Shown in pieces: positions 43,481-52,784 of a stretch of DNA of 64,000 nt. Made by a program: the position numbers and the translations under genes. This DNA is from an uncultured Pelagibacteraceae bacterium (GTDB lineage: Bacteria; Pseudomonadota; Alphaproteobacteria; Pelagibacterales; Pelagibacteraceae). The notes under the pieces are model-generated. The model was given only the letters and a program-made list of their open reading frames with translations, was not told the DNA's origin and made no database searches. Position 1 is the stretch's first letter, and each line of letters begins with the position of its first letter. Location of the stretch: assembly GCA_902627645.1 (NCBI GenBank), contig CACOJX010000004.1, positions 1 to 64,000 of the forward strand, given 5' to 3'.

Positions 43481-43999
43481 ATGAGTTCTTTGAAAGATAA
43501 TAGTTTTTTAAAAAAAATTTTACAGCTCTTTCCAATAATAATTCTGTTCATTGCAGTTTTTAATGAATTTGATGCTAACTATTTTGGAATTCCTTTTTTA
43601 TCGTTTAATTTTGCGTTTATCTTAATTTTTTTTTGGACTTTAAAAAAAATTGAAAATTTTGGATATGGTTTAATTTTCGTTGCAGGTATTATTAATGATG
43701 TTGTAACTGGTGCTCCAATTGGTCTAAGTAGTTTTTGTTACATGCTTATCTGTGTAGCAACGTCCTATTTTAGAAGTATTACATTAAGGCCAAATATTAC
43801 AAAAGATTGGATATTTTTTTTAGTCACCATCTCATGTGTAAATTCAATTTACTATATAATTTTATCTTATTTTTTTAATATAGATATTGATTATAGATTT
43901 TTACTAACAAATAATTTTGCGACTTTTTTGATATTTTTTCTATTTTATTTAGTTTTCGATATTTATTATAAAAAATTTTTTGGTAAGTCTGATGTTTGA
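43481..43999 (+). CDS. mreD: Rod shape-determining protein MreD
   Basis: A 172-residue protein with about five membrane helices and little else conserved, typical of MreD. Identification rests on its position between mreC and mrdA, its length and its topology. It overlaps mrdA by 8 bases. Confidence 0.85.
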   Translation: MSSLKDNSFLKKILQLFPIIILFIAVFNEFDANYFGIPFLSFNFAFILIFFWTLKKIENFGYGLIFVAGIINDVVTGAPIGLSSFCYMLICVATSYFRSITLRPNITKDWIFFLVTISCVNSIYYIILSYFFNIDIDYRFLLTNNFATFLIFFLFYLVFDIYYKKFFGKSDV

Positions 44000-45872
44000 T
44001 GTAAGTGATAATGTTCAAAAAATTAATTTAATAAACAGAAGATTGTTTATAATAACAGCCGCAAAAATTATAGTTTTTTTTGGTTTATCATCAAGATTAT
44101 TTTCTCTTCAAGTAAAGCAAAATAATAAATATTTAACTTTGTCCGATAAAAACAGAATTAGAGAATGGAAACTACACCCTGTAAGAGGTGAATTTAAAGA
44201 TTATTATGGAAATGTCATCGCTGGAAACAATGAAGTTTATCAACTACACGTAATACCTGAACAGGTTGAGGATTTCAGATATATTGCTCTAAGACTTAAG
44301 AATATATTAAATCTTTCTGAAAAAGAGTTTCAAAAAATTTTTAAAAAGAAAAAAGAAATTAAATCTTGGGAAACAATTGTAGTCTCAGATAATTTAAGTT
44401 GGGAGCAATTTTCTAGAGTTAATAATTATTTACATGATCTAGTAGGGGTAAAAACAGTTTTATCAATTTCAAGAATTTATCCATTTAATGAAAATTATAC
44501 TCATGTACTTGGATATGTAAGTCAAGCTAACGAAAAAGATATAATCAATAATGAGTTTATAAAAGAAAAATTTGTGCCTGGAATTAGAGTTGGAAAGACT
44601 GGTTTAGAGAAAGCATTTGAAAACACATTACTTGGAGAAAATGATATTCAAAGATTTGAAGTAAACGCTTACGGTAGAAAAATTAGTCAATTAGAATATC
44701 AAAAAGGAGAAAAAGGAAAAACATTACGCTTAACTATTGATACTGAAGTTCAAAAATTAGCGAATGAATTGCTTAAAGATCAAGCTGGCTCTATATGTGT
44801 TATGGATATTTATTCAGGGGATGTAATAGCAATGCACTCATCCCCATCATTTGATCCAAATCTATTTGTATTTGGTATAAGTAAAGACGATTGGCAACTA
44901 ATTCGAAATGATCCAATGAAGCCTTTAGTTAATAAGACATTACAAGGAAATTATTCTCCAGGATCAACAATAAAACCTATTGTTGCATTATCAGCTTTAG
45001 AGAATGGAATTATAAATACTAATTTTACAATTAATTGTCGAGGGCACAAACATCCATTAGAACTATATGGACAAACCTATCATTGTTGGAAAAAAGAAGG
45101 TCATGGATTTATGAATTTAAGAAATGCAATGAAGCAATCCTGCGATATATATTTTTACGAAATAGCTCGTAAACTAGGAGTAGACAAGCTAAGTGAAACA
45201 GCCAAGAAATTTGGTCTTGGAAAAGAAGTTTTTGGAGATTTATTTAGCATAGAAAAAAAAGGATTAATTCCAAATACTCAGTGGAAAAAAAATGCGTTAG
45301 GTCAAGGATGGTTATTAGGAGAAACAGTAATAACTGGAATTGGTCAAGGTTACATTCAAACAACACCTATACAATTGTGCTTAATGATAGCTCAAATTGG
45401 TAATGGAGGTCATAAAATTTACCCAAAAATTGTTGTTAATGAGAAAGATCATATAGCTCCACCTGATAAATTTATGCCATTATTTGTAAATTCTAAAAAT
45501 ATCAAAATTGTTCAAGATGCAATGTTCGCTTCAACTAATGAGGTAAGAGGAACTTCTTATAAATCTAGAATTGATGATAAAAAATACCAATTTGCCGGCA
45601 AAACTGGAACAGCGCAAGTAAAGAAAATTACTGAAAAAGATCGTGAGTTAGATTTAAAAACTTTTGAAATTCCTTATGAAGAAAGAGACCATGCTCTTTA
45701 CGTTGCATATGGTCCCTATAAAAATCCAAGATATGCAACAAGCATAATTGTTGAACACGGTGGTTCAGGAAGCTCAACTGCAGCTCCTATGGCAAAAAAA
45801 CTTTTTAAATTAATTATCGACAGACATGCGTTACGAGAAACGATAAAAGAAAATAAATATTGGGATATATAA
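43992..45872 (+). CDS. mrdA: Penicillin-binding protein 2 (elongation transpeptidase)
   Basis: Class B PBP that cross-links peptidoglycan during elongation, with RodA. An N-terminal membrane anchor (~18-38) is followed by the pedestal/dimer domain ('LHPVRGEFKDYYGNVIA', 'LGYVSQ', 'GKTGLEKAFENTLLG'). The transpeptidase domain has S-x-x-K at Ser325 ('GSTIKP'), SxN-like 'SCD' and K-T-G-T ('AGKTGTAQVK'). The start is ATG 43992 (626 residues); the upstream TTG frame is not needed. Confidence 0.95.
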   Translation: MFDVSDNVQKINLINRRLFIITAAKIIVFFGLSSRLFSLQVKQNNKYLTLSDKNRIREWKLHPVRGEFKDYYGNVIAGNNEVYQLHVIPEQVEDFRYIALRLKNILNLSEKEFQKIFKKKKEIKSWETIVVSDNLSWEQFSRVNNYLHDLVGVKTVLSISRIYPFNENYTHVLGYVSQANEKDIINNEFIKEKFVPGIRVGKTGLEKAFENTLLGENDIQRFEVNAYGRKISQLEYQKGEKGKTLRLTIDTEVQKLANELLKDQAGSICVMDIYSGDVIAMHSSPSFDPNLFVFGISKDDWQLIRNDPMKPLVNKTLQGNYSPGSTIKPIVALSALENGIINTNFTINCRGHKHPLELYGQTYHCWKKEGHGFMNLRNAMKQSCDIYFYEIARKLGVDKLSETAKKFGLGKEVFGDLFSIEKKGLIPNTQWKKNALGQGWLLGETVITGIGQGYIQTTPIQLCLMIAQIGNGGHKIYPKIVVNEKDHIAPPDKFMPLFVNSKNIKIVQDAMFASTNEVRGTSYKSRIDDKKYQFAGKTGTAQVKKITEKDRELDLKTFEIPYEERDHALYVAYGPYKNPRYATSIIVEHGGSGSSTAAPMAKKLFKLIIDRHALRETIKENKYWDI

Positions 45873-45873
45873 A

Positions 45874-46995
45874 ATGTTACAAAGTAAATTCTCACATAGT
45901 TTAACTCTTTTCCAAAAGATTAAAAATTATGATTTTATCTTATTAATGAGCATATTAATTCTGGGAATAATAAGTATTTTTACAATGTATTCGACTGATG
46001 GTGGAGAAGTACTATTCCATACAAAAAGTCATTTTATTAAATTTGCAATTTTTTTTCCCATGATGATCATTCTTTCATTCATAAATATAAAGTATTGGCA
46101 TGCTGGAAGTTATTTGTTTTATTTGATTATTTTGAGTTTGCTAATATGGGTTTCGTTGTACGGAGTAAAAGCATCAGGATCTAGAAGGTGGATAGATTTA
46201 TATTTTTTAAATCTCCAGCCATCTGAATTAATGAAAATTGCAGTTATTCTTTGTCTAGCAAAATTTTTTCACAGAATAAGAACAAGTAACACTAATGCTT
46301 TTTCATCAATATTAATTTCAGTTACAATAATTATTGTTCCAACAATCTTAGTTATAACTCAGCCTGATTTAGGAACCTCAATTTTGATTTCCTTTTCTGG
46401 TCTAATTATTTTATGGTTTTCTGGTCTAAAAATTAAATATTTCATTTATTCTTTTTTAATATTTATAACATCGCTACCATTTGTAATTTCTTTTTTAAAA
46501 CCATATCAAAAATTAAGAATATTAACTTTTTTAAATCCAGAAAAAGACCCACTAGGTTCTGGTTATCAAATTATTCAATCTAAAATTGCTGTTGGTTCTG
46601 GGGGACTCACAGGCAAAGGTTTTCTTAAAGGGACCCAAAGCTATTTAGATTTTTTACCAGAGAAGCATACTGATTTTATATTTACCTTATTTTCCGAAGA
46701 ATTTGGATTTGTCGGTTCAATGCTTTTGTTAATATTATATTCAATAATTATATATAGAATAATACGCACTGGCTTGATTTCGAGAAGTTTTTTTTCTAGA
46801 CTTTTTTGCTTCGGTTTTTCTTTTGCAATTTTTCTTTATGTTGCAACTAATATGTCAATGGTATTGGGTCTTCTGCCGATAGTTGGTTCTCCACTCCCGG
46901 TAATGTCTTATGGAGGTTCATCCTTACTTGCAACTATGATTGGTTTTTCTATAGTCTTAAGCGCAAGTATAAATCATAATCAGAATATTTCATAA
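45874..46995 (+). CDS. rodA: Peptidoglycan glycosyltransferase RodA
   Basis: SEDS-family glycan polymerase working with PBP2. A 373-residue protein with about ten membrane helices. SEDS signatures are 'GSRRWIDLYFLNLQPSELMKIAVIL', 'TQPDLGTSILI', 'LPEKHTDFIFTLFSEEFGF' and 'GLLPIVGSPLPVMSYGGSS' (all in parts). Gene order (mrdA then rodA) is canonical. Confidence 0.96.
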   Translation: MLQSKFSHSLTLFQKIKNYDFILLMSILILGIISIFTMYSTDGGEVLFHTKSHFIKFAIFFPMMIILSFINIKYWHAGSYLFYLIILSLLIWVSLYGVKASGSRRWIDLYFLNLQPSELMKIAVILCLAKFFHRIRTSNTNAFSSILISVTIIIVPTILVITQPDLGTSILISFSGLIILWFSGLKIKYFIYSFLIFITSLPFVISFLKPYQKLRILTFLNPEKDPLGSGYQIIQSKIAVGSGGLTGKGFLKGTQSYLDFLPEKHTDFIFTLFSEEFGFVGSMLLLILYSIIIYRIIRTGLISRSFFSRLFCFGFSFAIFLYVATNMSMVLGLLPIVGSPLPVMSYGGSSLLATMIGFSIVLSASINHNQNIS

Positions 46996-47048
46996 GATTG
47001 TATAATTTGTCGCTGCAATTTAAATTCTAATGACTGTATATTTTATTT

Positions 47049-48290
47049 ATGAATAATTCTTTGAAAATTGGAATAGTAGGTGCCGGCATACAAGGAATTT
47101 CGAACGCTTTATTTCTTCAAAAAAAAGGTTTTGACGTAACAGTTTTTGATCGCGAGCAACCCGGTAGTCATGTAGCCTCTTATGGCAATGCTGGCCACTT
47201 TTCTCCTTATGCATCGCTATCATTAAATAGAACAGATATTCTTGCGGATGTTCCAGCCATGTTACTAAGTTCAACTGGACCTTTGGCACTAAAATGGAAT
47301 TATGCACCTAAGATGATACCTTGGTTTATTAAATTTATTCTAAATACTACCAAAAAAAAAATGATGCATACAGCAAGAAATATGCATCAAATTTTAGATT
47401 TAGCTTTACCAGCATATGATGAATTGTTTGATGAAATTGACATAGAAGGGTTAGTTGAAAATAAAGGAATTCTTTATATTTGGAATAAAAAAGATTTAAA
47501 AAGCAGAGAGTTAGAAATAAGTGTAAGAAATGAGCTGGGGGTCAAACAACAGTTAGTAAGTAAAAATGAAATTCATGACTTAGAACCAAACATAAAACCA
47601 TTTTATCATGGAGGTGTTTATTATCCATATGCAAGACATGCAAGGAACCCAAAAAAAATTTTGTTAAAGCTTTTTGAATTATTTTTAAAAAAAGGGGGAA
47701 AATTCAAAAAATTAGATATTAAAAAGGTAGAATTTAATAATGATCTTCCTATTCTTAAAACTGACTCGGATGCGTATTCATTTGATAAAATTGTTATTGC
47801 CTGTGGGGCTTTCTCAAAGAAATTAACAGACAATTTAGGAGAAAAAATTCCACTTGATACTGAAAGGGGATACCACGTACATTTCAAAGATTGCGATCAT
47901 CTTTTAAATAGACCAGTAATTTTTTCAAACAGAGGATTTGGAATTACACCTATGGAACAAGGGTTAAGAGTAGTTGGAACAGTTGAGTTCGGTGGTTTAG
48001 ATAATCCTCTTTCAAAATCTAGAATTAAAAATTTGATTAATAATGCAAAATACATGTTAGGCGATTTGCCAGCCCACGAGGATGAATGGTTAGGGTTTAG
48101 ACCAACCTTGCCTGACTTTCTACCTGTGATGGGTCCTTCTAAAAAATATAAAAACGTATTCTATTGTTTTGGTCATCATCATTTAGGATGGACATTGGGC
48201 CCGATTTCTGGAAAGATTGTTTCTGGAATGATAGCTAAAGAAAACACTAATTTAGATTTAGATCCTTATAGCTCGAATAGATTCAATTAA
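47049..48290 (+). CDS. FAD-dependent D-amino acid dehydrogenase-like oxidoreductase (DadA family)
   Basis: A 413-residue DAO-superfamily flavoprotein with the N-terminal dinucleotide motif G-x-G-x-x-G at residues 11-16 ('VGAGIQG'), 'YGNAGHFSPYA' and 'DTERGYHVHF'. The C-terminal FAD segment has 'GHHHLGWTLGPISGKIV'. These point to DadA-type oxidation of D-amino acids or related amines. The substrate is not fixed by sequence, and glycine or opine-like substrates are alternatives. It leads a run of metabolic genes ending at 51741. Confidence 0.85.
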   Translation: MNNSLKIGIVGAGIQGISNALFLQKKGFDVTVFDREQPGSHVASYGNAGHFSPYASLSLNRTDILADVPAMLLSSTGPLALKWNYAPKMIPWFIKFILNTTKKKMMHTARNMHQILDLALPAYDELFDEIDIEGLVENKGILYIWNKKDLKSRELEISVRNELGVKQQLVSKNEIHDLEPNIKPFYHGGVYYPYARHARNPKKILLKLFELFLKKGGKFKKLDIKKVEFNNDLPILKTDSDAYSFDKIVIACGAFSKKLTDNLGEKIPLDTERGYHVHFKDCDHLLNRPVIFSNRGFGITPMEQGLRVVGTVEFGGLDNPLSKSRIKNLINNAKYMLGDLPAHEDEWLGFRPTLPDFLPVMGPSKKYKNVFYCFGHHHLGWTLGPISGKIVSGMIAKENTNLDLDPYSSNRFN

Positions 48291-48293
48291 TTT

Positions 48294-49187
48294 ATGCAAA
48301 ACATTAAAGCATATATAATGCTGGTTTGTGCATCATTATTTTGGGCTGGAAATTTTATGATTGGAAAATATGCTTTTTTGTCTGAGATTCCTCCTTTATC
48401 TTTGGTATTTTATCGTTGGTCTCTTGTTTGGATTATTTTATTACCCTTTACATATAAAGAATTAATTAAATATAAAGATACTATTATAAATAATTTACCA
48501 TTATTATTTTTTTTAGGATTAACAAGCGTTGGTTTATTTAATTCATTTACATATTTATCGCTTATTCATACACAGGTAATTAATGCATCTCTTTTTAATA
48601 CTGCTATCCCTGCAATAATAATTTTACTTTGCTTTTTATTTAAGATTGAAAAAACTAATAAATACCAAATTTTAGGTCTTATTATTTCTGTTTGTGGAAT
48701 TTTAGCAATTATTACTCAATTAAGACTAAATATTTTACTCTCACTTAATTTTAATAAAGGTGATTTAATTATGATAGGAGGTGTTCTCACCTGGGGTATT
48801 TATTCGACTCTTTTGAAGAAAAAACAATTTACTCTTCCACTATTAACTTTAGTACATGTTATTTGTACGCTAGGTTTGATAAGTGTTTTTCCCCAATTTT
48901 TATATGAATTCTCTAATGGACAGATAATTAATTTTGATACTAATTTAGTTTATACTTTAATATTTTTGGCTATCTTTCCAAGTATAGGATCTTACTATTG
49001 TTGGGCTGGAGCTGTATCTATCATCGGTGCAAATAGAGCAGGAATATCATTGTCTCTAATACCTTTGTTTAGCTCAATAATGGCTATAGCAATTTACGAC
49101 GAAGTATTTCAATTTTTTCATTTTATTGGAGCAATTTTAATTATATTAGGTTTATTTTTATCAAATAAGGAAATTAAAAATGCTTAA
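48294..49187 (+). CDS. EamA/DMT-family transporter
   Basis: A 297-residue protein with ten predicted membrane helices in two EamA halves ('FWAGNFMIGKYA' near the start; second half from ~150 with 'GGVLTWGIYSTLLKK'). DMT-superfamily members usually export or take up small metabolites such as amino acids. It sits 3 bases after the DadA-like gene and overlaps the next gene by 8 bases, so a transport role in the same pathway is a reasonable inference. Confidence 0.85.
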   Translation: MQNIKAYIMLVCASLFWAGNFMIGKYAFLSEIPPLSLVFYRWSLVWIILLPFTYKELIKYKDTIINNLPLLFFLGLTSVGLFNSFTYLSLIHTQVINASLFNTAIPAIIILLCFLFKIEKTNKYQILGLIISVCGILAIITQLRLNILLSLNFNKGDLIMIGGVLTWGIYSTLLKKKQFTLPLLTLVHVICTLGLISVFPQFLYEFSNGQIINFDTNLVYTLIFLAIFPSIGSYYCWAGAVSIIGANRAGISLSLIPLFSSIMAIAIYDEVFQFFHFIGAILIILGLFLSNKEIKNA

Positions 49188-50130
49188 AGTTGCTATACTT
49201 GACGATTATCAAAATATCTCACAACAATTTGTTGATATAGAAAAATTATCAGGAAAATATGAATTTAAGATTTTCAGTAAACCTTTTGAAGATGAAGCTG
49301 AGACAATAGAGCAATTATCAGATTTCGAGGCACTATTATTAATGAGAGAAAGAACTCCTATTACAAAAAATTTATTAGACAATTTACCAAAACTTAAGTT
49401 TATAATAACAAGTGGATTAAGAAATAAGTCAATTGATTTAGAAATTACAAAAAAAAGAAAAATTATTGTTTGTGGAACTGAAAGTAATATTAATCCAACT
49501 CCAGAATTAACTTGGGCTTTAATCTTAGGTTTAGCCAGAAACTTAAAAGAAGAGATTGATAATATGTTTCAAGGTTATTGGCAAACTTCTATTGGTATAG
49601 AGCTTAAAGACAAAATCTTGGGTTTAATTGGCTTGGGTCGTGTTGGCTCTCAAGTTGCAAAAATTGGAAAAGCTTTTGGAATGCAGGTAATGGCTTGGAG
49701 TGAGAATCTTGATTTAAATACATGTAAAGAATTAGATGTACTACCTTGCAGTAAAGACGATTTGGTTAAAAATTCTGACTTTATATCTATTCATGTTCAA
49801 GGGGGAGAAAGATATAAGGACTGCATTACTTTAAAGGAAATGGACAAAATGAAAAAAACTGCTTTTTTAATAAATACATCAAGGGGACCTATTGTAAATG
49901 AGGAAGACCTTATAATTGCCCTGTCAACAAATGTAATAGCTGGAGCCGGAATAGATGTTTATGAAAAAGAGCCTCTGCCAGAAAATAACAAACTGAGATT
50001 TTTACCTAATGCTTTATTAACACCTCATATTGGATATGTAACGGCAGAAAATTACAGTATTTATTATACTCAAATGATTGAAGCCTTAGAGGCTTGTGTA
50101 AATGGAAAACCAATACGGCTAATAGAATAA
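49180..50130 (+). CDS. D-2-hydroxyacid dehydrogenase (NAD-binding)
   Basis: A 316-residue member of the D-isomer-specific 2-hydroxyacid dehydrogenase family (phosphoglycerate dehydrogenase/glyoxylate reductase type). NAD site 'GLIGLGRVGSQVAKIGKAFGM', 'INTSRGPIVNEEDLI' (catalytic Arg-containing 'HVQGGERY' before it), 'AGIDVYEKEPLP' and 'LLTPHIGYVT' with the catalytic His. It converts a 2-keto acid and its D-hydroxy form. The keto acid could come from the DadA-like enzyme, but this is inference. Confidence 0.86.
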   Translation: MLKVAILDDYQNISQQFVDIEKLSGKYEFKIFSKPFEDEAETIEQLSDFEALLLMRERTPITKNLLDNLPKLKFIITSGLRNKSIDLEITKKRKIIVCGTESNINPTPELTWALILGLARNLKEEIDNMFQGYWQTSIGIELKDKILGLIGLGRVGSQVAKIGKAFGMQVMAWSENLDLNTCKELDVLPCSKDDLVKNSDFISIHVQGGERYKDCITLKEMDKMKKTAFLINTSRGPIVNEEDLIIALSTNVIAGAGIDVYEKEPLPENNKLRFLPNALLTPHIGYVTAENYSIYYTQMIEALEACVNGKPIRLIE

Positions 50131-50131
50131 A

Positions 50132-51025
50132 ATGGATTTACCTGTTGTTAATCATGAAGATTACTTTGCGAAAATTGGTGATGATCATAAATTTCCAATA
50201 AATAAATTTGGAGAACTAGCAAATTATTTATTAAAAGAAAAAATAGTAGAAAAGTTTCATAAACCATACCCATGTTCAGATGAAACACTTAAAAGAGCTC
50301 ATTCAGAAAATTACATCAAGAATGTAAAAGAAAAAACTTTAGATGAAAAAGCAGTAAAAAAAATTGGCTTTCCTTTGGTTGATAGTGTTGTTCAAAGATC
50401 TTTAGTTGCCACTGGAGGAACAGTTTTAGCTTCCAAACTAGCAATAAATTATGGTATTTCCTGTAATACTGCTGGAGGTAGTCATCATGCAAATTTTGAT
50501 GGTGGTGCAGGTTTCTGTGTATTTAATGATGTAGCTGTTGCTGCTCATTATTTACTAAATAGGGGATTAGCAGGACGAATTTTAATTGTTGATTTAGACG
50601 TCCATCAAGGCAATGGAAATTCTGAGATATTTAAAAATAATAAAAATGTATTTACTTTTAGTATGCACTCAAAATCAAATTACCCAGCCAAAAAGTCAAC
50701 AAGCGATTTAGATATTGAACTTGATGATAATATGGAAGACAAAGAATATATAAAATTGCTAAAGTTTTATTTAAATCAATTAAATGAAGAGAATTTTGAT
50801 TATGTTTTTTATATAGCAGGTGTTGATATACATTATAATGATCGCCTAGGTAAACTCAAAATTTCAGACGAAGGTATAAGAGAAAGAGATGAATTGGTTA
50901 CTGAAAATTTTTTTTCGAAAGGAGTTCCCATTTGTGGTGTTCTTGGAGGTGGATATAACAAAGATTTTGATAAACTAGTTGAATTGCACTCAATTTTACA
51001 TAAATCATGTGCTAAATTATTATAA
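50132..51025 (+). CDS. Histone deacetylase-like amidohydrolase
   Basis: A 297-residue arginase/deacetylase-fold metalloenzyme. Catalytic region 'AGGSHHANFDGGAGFCVFNDVAVAA' (in parts) holds the paired His; 'LIVDLDVHQGNGNSEIF' carries the zinc Asp and His, and 'AGVDIHYNDRLGKLKIS' the second zinc Asp. Bacterial members deacetylate acetylpolyamines, acetoin-related or other N-acyl substrates. The substrate here is unknown. It lies 1 base after the hydroxyacid dehydrogenase and 3 bases before msrB. Confidence 0.9.
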   Translation: MDLPVVNHEDYFAKIGDDHKFPINKFGELANYLLKEKIVEKFHKPYPCSDETLKRAHSENYIKNVKEKTLDEKAVKKIGFPLVDSVVQRSLVATGGTVLASKLAINYGISCNTAGGSHHANFDGGAGFCVFNDVAVAAHYLLNRGLAGRILIVDLDVHQGNGNSEIFKNNKNVFTFSMHSKSNYPAKKSTSDLDIELDDNMEDKEYIKLLKFYLNQLNEENFDYVFYIAGVDIHYNDRLGKLKISDEGIRERDELVTENFFSKGVPICGVLGGGYNKDFDKLVELHSILHKSCAKLL

Positions 51026-51028
51026 TTA

Positions 51029-51400
51029 ATGAATAAAAAAAATTCAAATCTAACAGCTCAACAAAAATTGGTAATGTTTGAAGATGGAACTGAACCTCCA
51101 GGCTCGAGTGAATTAAATAATGAAAAAAGAGAAGGGAGTTATCACTGTGCAAATTGTGGGATTAAATTATTTGAATCTGAAACAAAATATGAAAGTGGTT
51201 CTGGTTGGCCATCTTTTTTTGAATCATTACCGGAAGTTTTTAAAACAAAAACAGACTCCCTCTTAGGTTATGATCGTACCGAATACCATTGTAAAAATTG
51301 CAACGCACATCATGGTCATATCTTTGATGATGGACCACAACCAACAGGTAAAAGATATTGCAACAATGGAATTTGTTTAGTTTTTAAACCCAAACAATAA
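51029..51400 (+). CDS. msrB: Peptide methionine-(R)-S-oxide reductase MsrB
   Basis: Repairs methionine R-sulfoxide in proteins. Zinc Cys pairs 'CANCG' and 'CKNCNAHHGHIFDDGP', substrate segment 'YESGSGWPSF', and the catalytic Cys in 'GKRYCNNGICL' (usually R-Y-C-I-N-S; here the following residues differ). 123 residues, slightly shorter than typical because of a reduced N-terminus. Confidence 0.93.
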   Translation: MNKKNSNLTAQQKLVMFEDGTEPPGSSELNNEKREGSYHCANCGIKLFESETKYESGSGWPSFFESLPEVFKTKTDSLLGYDRTEYHCKNCNAHHGHIFDDGPQPTGKRYCNNGICLVFKPKQ

Positions 51401-51741
51401 TGATTATAAAATATATTAGTTTTTTAATTGGAATAATTTGGTCTTATTCAATTATAAAAACTCAATCTGTTTTTAGCAAGAAAGCGGGTGTTATTTTTAA
51501 AATTTTTATTACAAAAGTTTCTTGGTTTACTTTGGTTGCAGCTTGTTATTTTGGATACAAGAATTTTGCTATTAAATATACAGTAATCGGTATTCTGATT
51601 GGTGTTGTAATTGTAAATATTGGATTTTATTTTTCAAAAAAATTGATTTATCAAAAATTTAGTGAAAAACAAATTCTAGTATCTAAATCTTTCTTCGAAT
51701 ATACTTTAATTTTCTGGGTGATTTATTATATTTTATTTTAA
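51400..51741 (+). CDS. Small integral membrane protein of unknown function
   Basis: A 113-residue protein with about four hydrophobic helices (~2-20, ~28-52, ~58-80, ~95-113) and no motif I recognise. Its ATG shares a base with the msrB stop, so it is probably translated with msrB. Its 3' end overlaps the convergent grxC by 9 bases. The ATP synthase protein I-like fold is a vague resemblance only. Confidence 0.65.
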   Translation: MIIKYISFLIGIIWSYSIIKTQSVFSKKAGVIFKIFITKVSWFTLVAACYFGYKNFAIKYTVIGILIGVVIVNIGFYFSKKLIYQKFSEKQILVSKSFFEYTLIFWVIYYILF

Positions 51742-51987
51742 AAGTTCTTGTAATTTATTTTCTCTTTCTAAAGCTCTTACTTCGTCGTATCCACCAATGT
51801 GTTGATCATCAAAAAATATTTGTGGTATTGTTCTTTTCCCGTTTGCTTTATGAATCATTTCATCCATTGCACCGTCTACCTTTGAAATGTTGATTTCATT
51901 ATATGTAGCATTGTTTCTTGTTAATAATCTTTTGGCTGCTTCACAATAATTACACATTGGTCCTGTATAAATTGTAATTTTTTTCAT
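51733..51987 (-). CDS. grxC: Glutaredoxin 3 (GrxC type)
   Basis: An 84-residue thioredoxin-fold dithiol glutaredoxin. Active site C-N-Y-C at residues 12-15, 'TIPQIFFDDQHIGGYDEVRALE' (in parts) with the cis-Pro and glutathione-binding Gly-Gly. Complete. It reduces disulfides using glutathione. The upstream DUF2805 gene is 4 bases away on the same strand. Confidence 0.94.
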   Translation of the reverse strand: MKKITIYTGPMCNYCEAAKRLLTRNNATYNEINISKVDGAMDEMIHKANGKRTIPQIFFDDQHIGGYDEVRALERENKLQELLK

Positions 51988-51991
51988 GGAA

Positions 51992-52288
51992 TTATAAATA
52001 ATAATTTTTTTTTATTTTACTAGATATTTCTTTTCGTGAATATTCAAATTTTTTTCTATGTTTTATGCTTTTTTCATGAACTCTTTTTCTCCATAATTTA
52101 AATGAAGATGGTTTAAGAGATTTTCTCATAATTTTTATAACATCAGGCTCAGAATATCCGGTTCTTTGTTTTATTTCCTCAAATGTAATCCTGTCTGCCC
52201 AAGCCGCCCATATGACCCAATCTGGACTTTCAACATTTGGCTCTGGATTTTTGACCCGAGTAACAGGCCTGTGACCTTTTTTTCTCAT
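51992..52288 (-). CDS. DUF2805 / TIGR03643-type conserved protein
   Basis: A 98-residue basic protein. The core 'DWVIWAAWADRITFEEIKQRTGYSEPDVIKIMRKSLKPSSFKLWRKRV' (residues ~25-72) has a helix-turn-helix-like look and matches my recollection of the TIGR03643 family: a Trp-rich N-terminal half and 'LKPSSFKLWRKRV' C-terminal half. Function is unknown; a DNA-binding role is a guess. It has a clear AAAGGA ribosome site. Confidence 0.75.
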   Translation of the reverse strand: MRKKGHRPVTRVKNPEPNVESPDWVIWAAWADRITFEEIKQRTGYSEPDVIKIMRKSLKPSSFKLWRKRVHEKSIKHRKKFEYSRKEISSKIKKNYYL

Positions 52289-52784
52289 AAATCCTTTATA
52301 TTTGAATAAAATCTATAATGCATTTTTTTTTAGATGTGATAGTATGGTTTAGATAGTCCTTTTTAGCCATCTTTAGCTCCCGGTTTTAGAGGACTATCTT
52401 AGACTTAAAATTCTTTAAACTTCAGCAAATCTTTTTTGAAAATAATTTCCAAAAACTAAAAGGATATCTCTAGCCTTTATTCTAGAAAATTTTTAATGAC
52501 TTCTCCCTAAAAATAGATGTTATCTTTAATAAATTTATGACTTTTTATTTATAGAATCCTCTTGTTTTGTAATGCTTATTGAATGATTTATACTTAGTTC
52601 TATAAAGATTTTTTTTAAAAGTGTGATATTTTTACAACATTAAAATAGCTTGTTTTGTTTGATTTTGATCACTTAATTAAAAGTTGAAAAATAATTATTT
52701 AATTTTTTTAATAAAATGTGCTAATAACCGGGCTTATTATAACTAAATAATAATTTATTAATTAATATAACGAAGTAGGGAAAC
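52289..52784. other. Long non-coding intergenic region (~500 bases)
   Basis: No frame on either strand holds a credible gene: the longest ATG frames are under 15 codons. It contains the divergent DUF2805 promoter zone, a consensus TATAAT (52314-52319), a perfect 10-bp inverted repeat (52351-52399) and the leader of the barrel gene. Given how tightly the rest of the window is packed, this length is exceptional. Confidence 0.8.
52314..52399 (+). ncRNA. Candidate structured RNA: TATAAT followed by a hairpin
   Basis: A perfect -10 box TATAAT (52314-52319) would start a transcript near 52326. AGATAGTCCT (52351-52360) pairs perfectly with AGGACTATCT (52390-52399), leaving a 29-base loop that itself contains a C-rich CTCCCGG. 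No good -35 is seen. It could be a small RNA or part of a long leader for the gene at 52785. It resembles no RNA family that I recognise. Confidence 0.35.

Noticed and set aside
47001-47006. TATAAT before the DadA-like gene as a promoter
   Set aside because: No acceptable -35 at suitable spacing could be found, so it was not listed as a feature.
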